Assembly: GCA_014843695.1 (NCBI GenBank)
Contig: CM026401.1
Location: 32,309,792 to 32,373,791, forward strand
DNA: 64,000 nucleotides
Reading direction: 5' to 3'
DNA from: Archivesica marissinica
Taxonomy: Eukaryota; Mollusca; Bivalvia; Venerida; Vesicomyidae
The letters are not shown here. Below are more model-generated notes on this DNA. The model had not been told where the DNA came from, ran no database searches, and worked only from the letters and a program-made list of their open reading frames with translations. Within the stretch, counting starts at the first letter, position 1.

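Noticed and set aside
61426..61761. 111-codon plus-strand open frame
   Set aside because: Only the 61594-61732 part is coding (exon 18); the upstream part is MITE G and intron.
3526..62870. Functional tRNA genes at the many A-box/B-box sites
   Set aside because: Every site examined is followed by a SINE-specific body present in several copies; no complete cloverleaf with paired acceptor stem was found.

Overview
This 64 kb window looks like nuclear DNA from an invertebrate animal, probably a lophotrochozoan and most plausibly a bivalve mollusc. The evidence is one intron-rich gene, AT-rich non-coding DNA, several families of tRNA-derived SINEs, many minisatellites and several non-autonomous DNA transposons. 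The species itself cannot be read from the sequence. There are no bacterial operons, CRISPR arrays or functional RNA genes that I can support.

The only confidently identified gene is a plus-strand eIF4G (eukaryotic translation initiation factor 4 gamma, eIF4G1/eIF4G3 type). It runs from about 14.0 kb off the right edge. I could place 20 coding exons: 14095-14185, 20721-20800, 23414-23557, 25404-25568, 26729-27076, 29025-29706, 32048-32148, 44951-45305, 46150-46283, 47734-47889, 50277-50453, 51098-51235, 52083-52142, 53200-53346, 53942-54021, 54864-55020, 55511-55615, 61594-61732, 62250-62374 and 63947-64000+. All introns are GT-AG and every junction phase agrees. The joined reading frame is 3438 nt (1146 codons) without a stop. 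It encodes a Gln/Pro-rich N-terminus, the conserved KDVTAEIL block, an acidic region, the eIF4E-binding motif YDREFLL, the complete MIF4G domain, and the downstream [10 protein letters not shown] and DGWNTV linker. The C-terminal MA3 and W2 domains must lie beyond position 64000. A likely non-coding first exon with a TATA-less promoter lies near 13.8 kb.

Regions: 1-13.8 kb is upstream intergenic DNA dominated by a 3 kb, 50-bp minisatellite, SINEs and inverted-repeat elements. 14-32 kb holds the N-terminal exons, separated by transposons: a 1.3 kb TIR element with a 6-bp target duplication, a 623-bp hAT derivative carrying a broken BED zinc finger, SINEs and a 56-bp minisatellite. 32-45 kb is one 12.8 kb intron full of tandem arrays. 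45-56 kb holds the eIF4E-binding and MIF4G exons in short introns, several almost filled by tandem repeats. 55.6-61.6 kb is an intron built of nine near-identical 77-bp hairpin modules alternating with 40-bp and 48-bp arrays. 61.6-64 kb holds the linker exons.

Most long open frames inside the minisatellites (34.8-35.7, 39.7-40.7, 51.4-52.0 and 57.0-57.9 kb) come from the repeats and are not called as genes. The most notable features are a fourfold tandem duplication of the exon 8 splice-donor region, a TTAA-flanked MITE family beginning CCC at both ends (piggyBac-like), two SINE families that share a conserved core, and the hairpin/array composite in intron 17.
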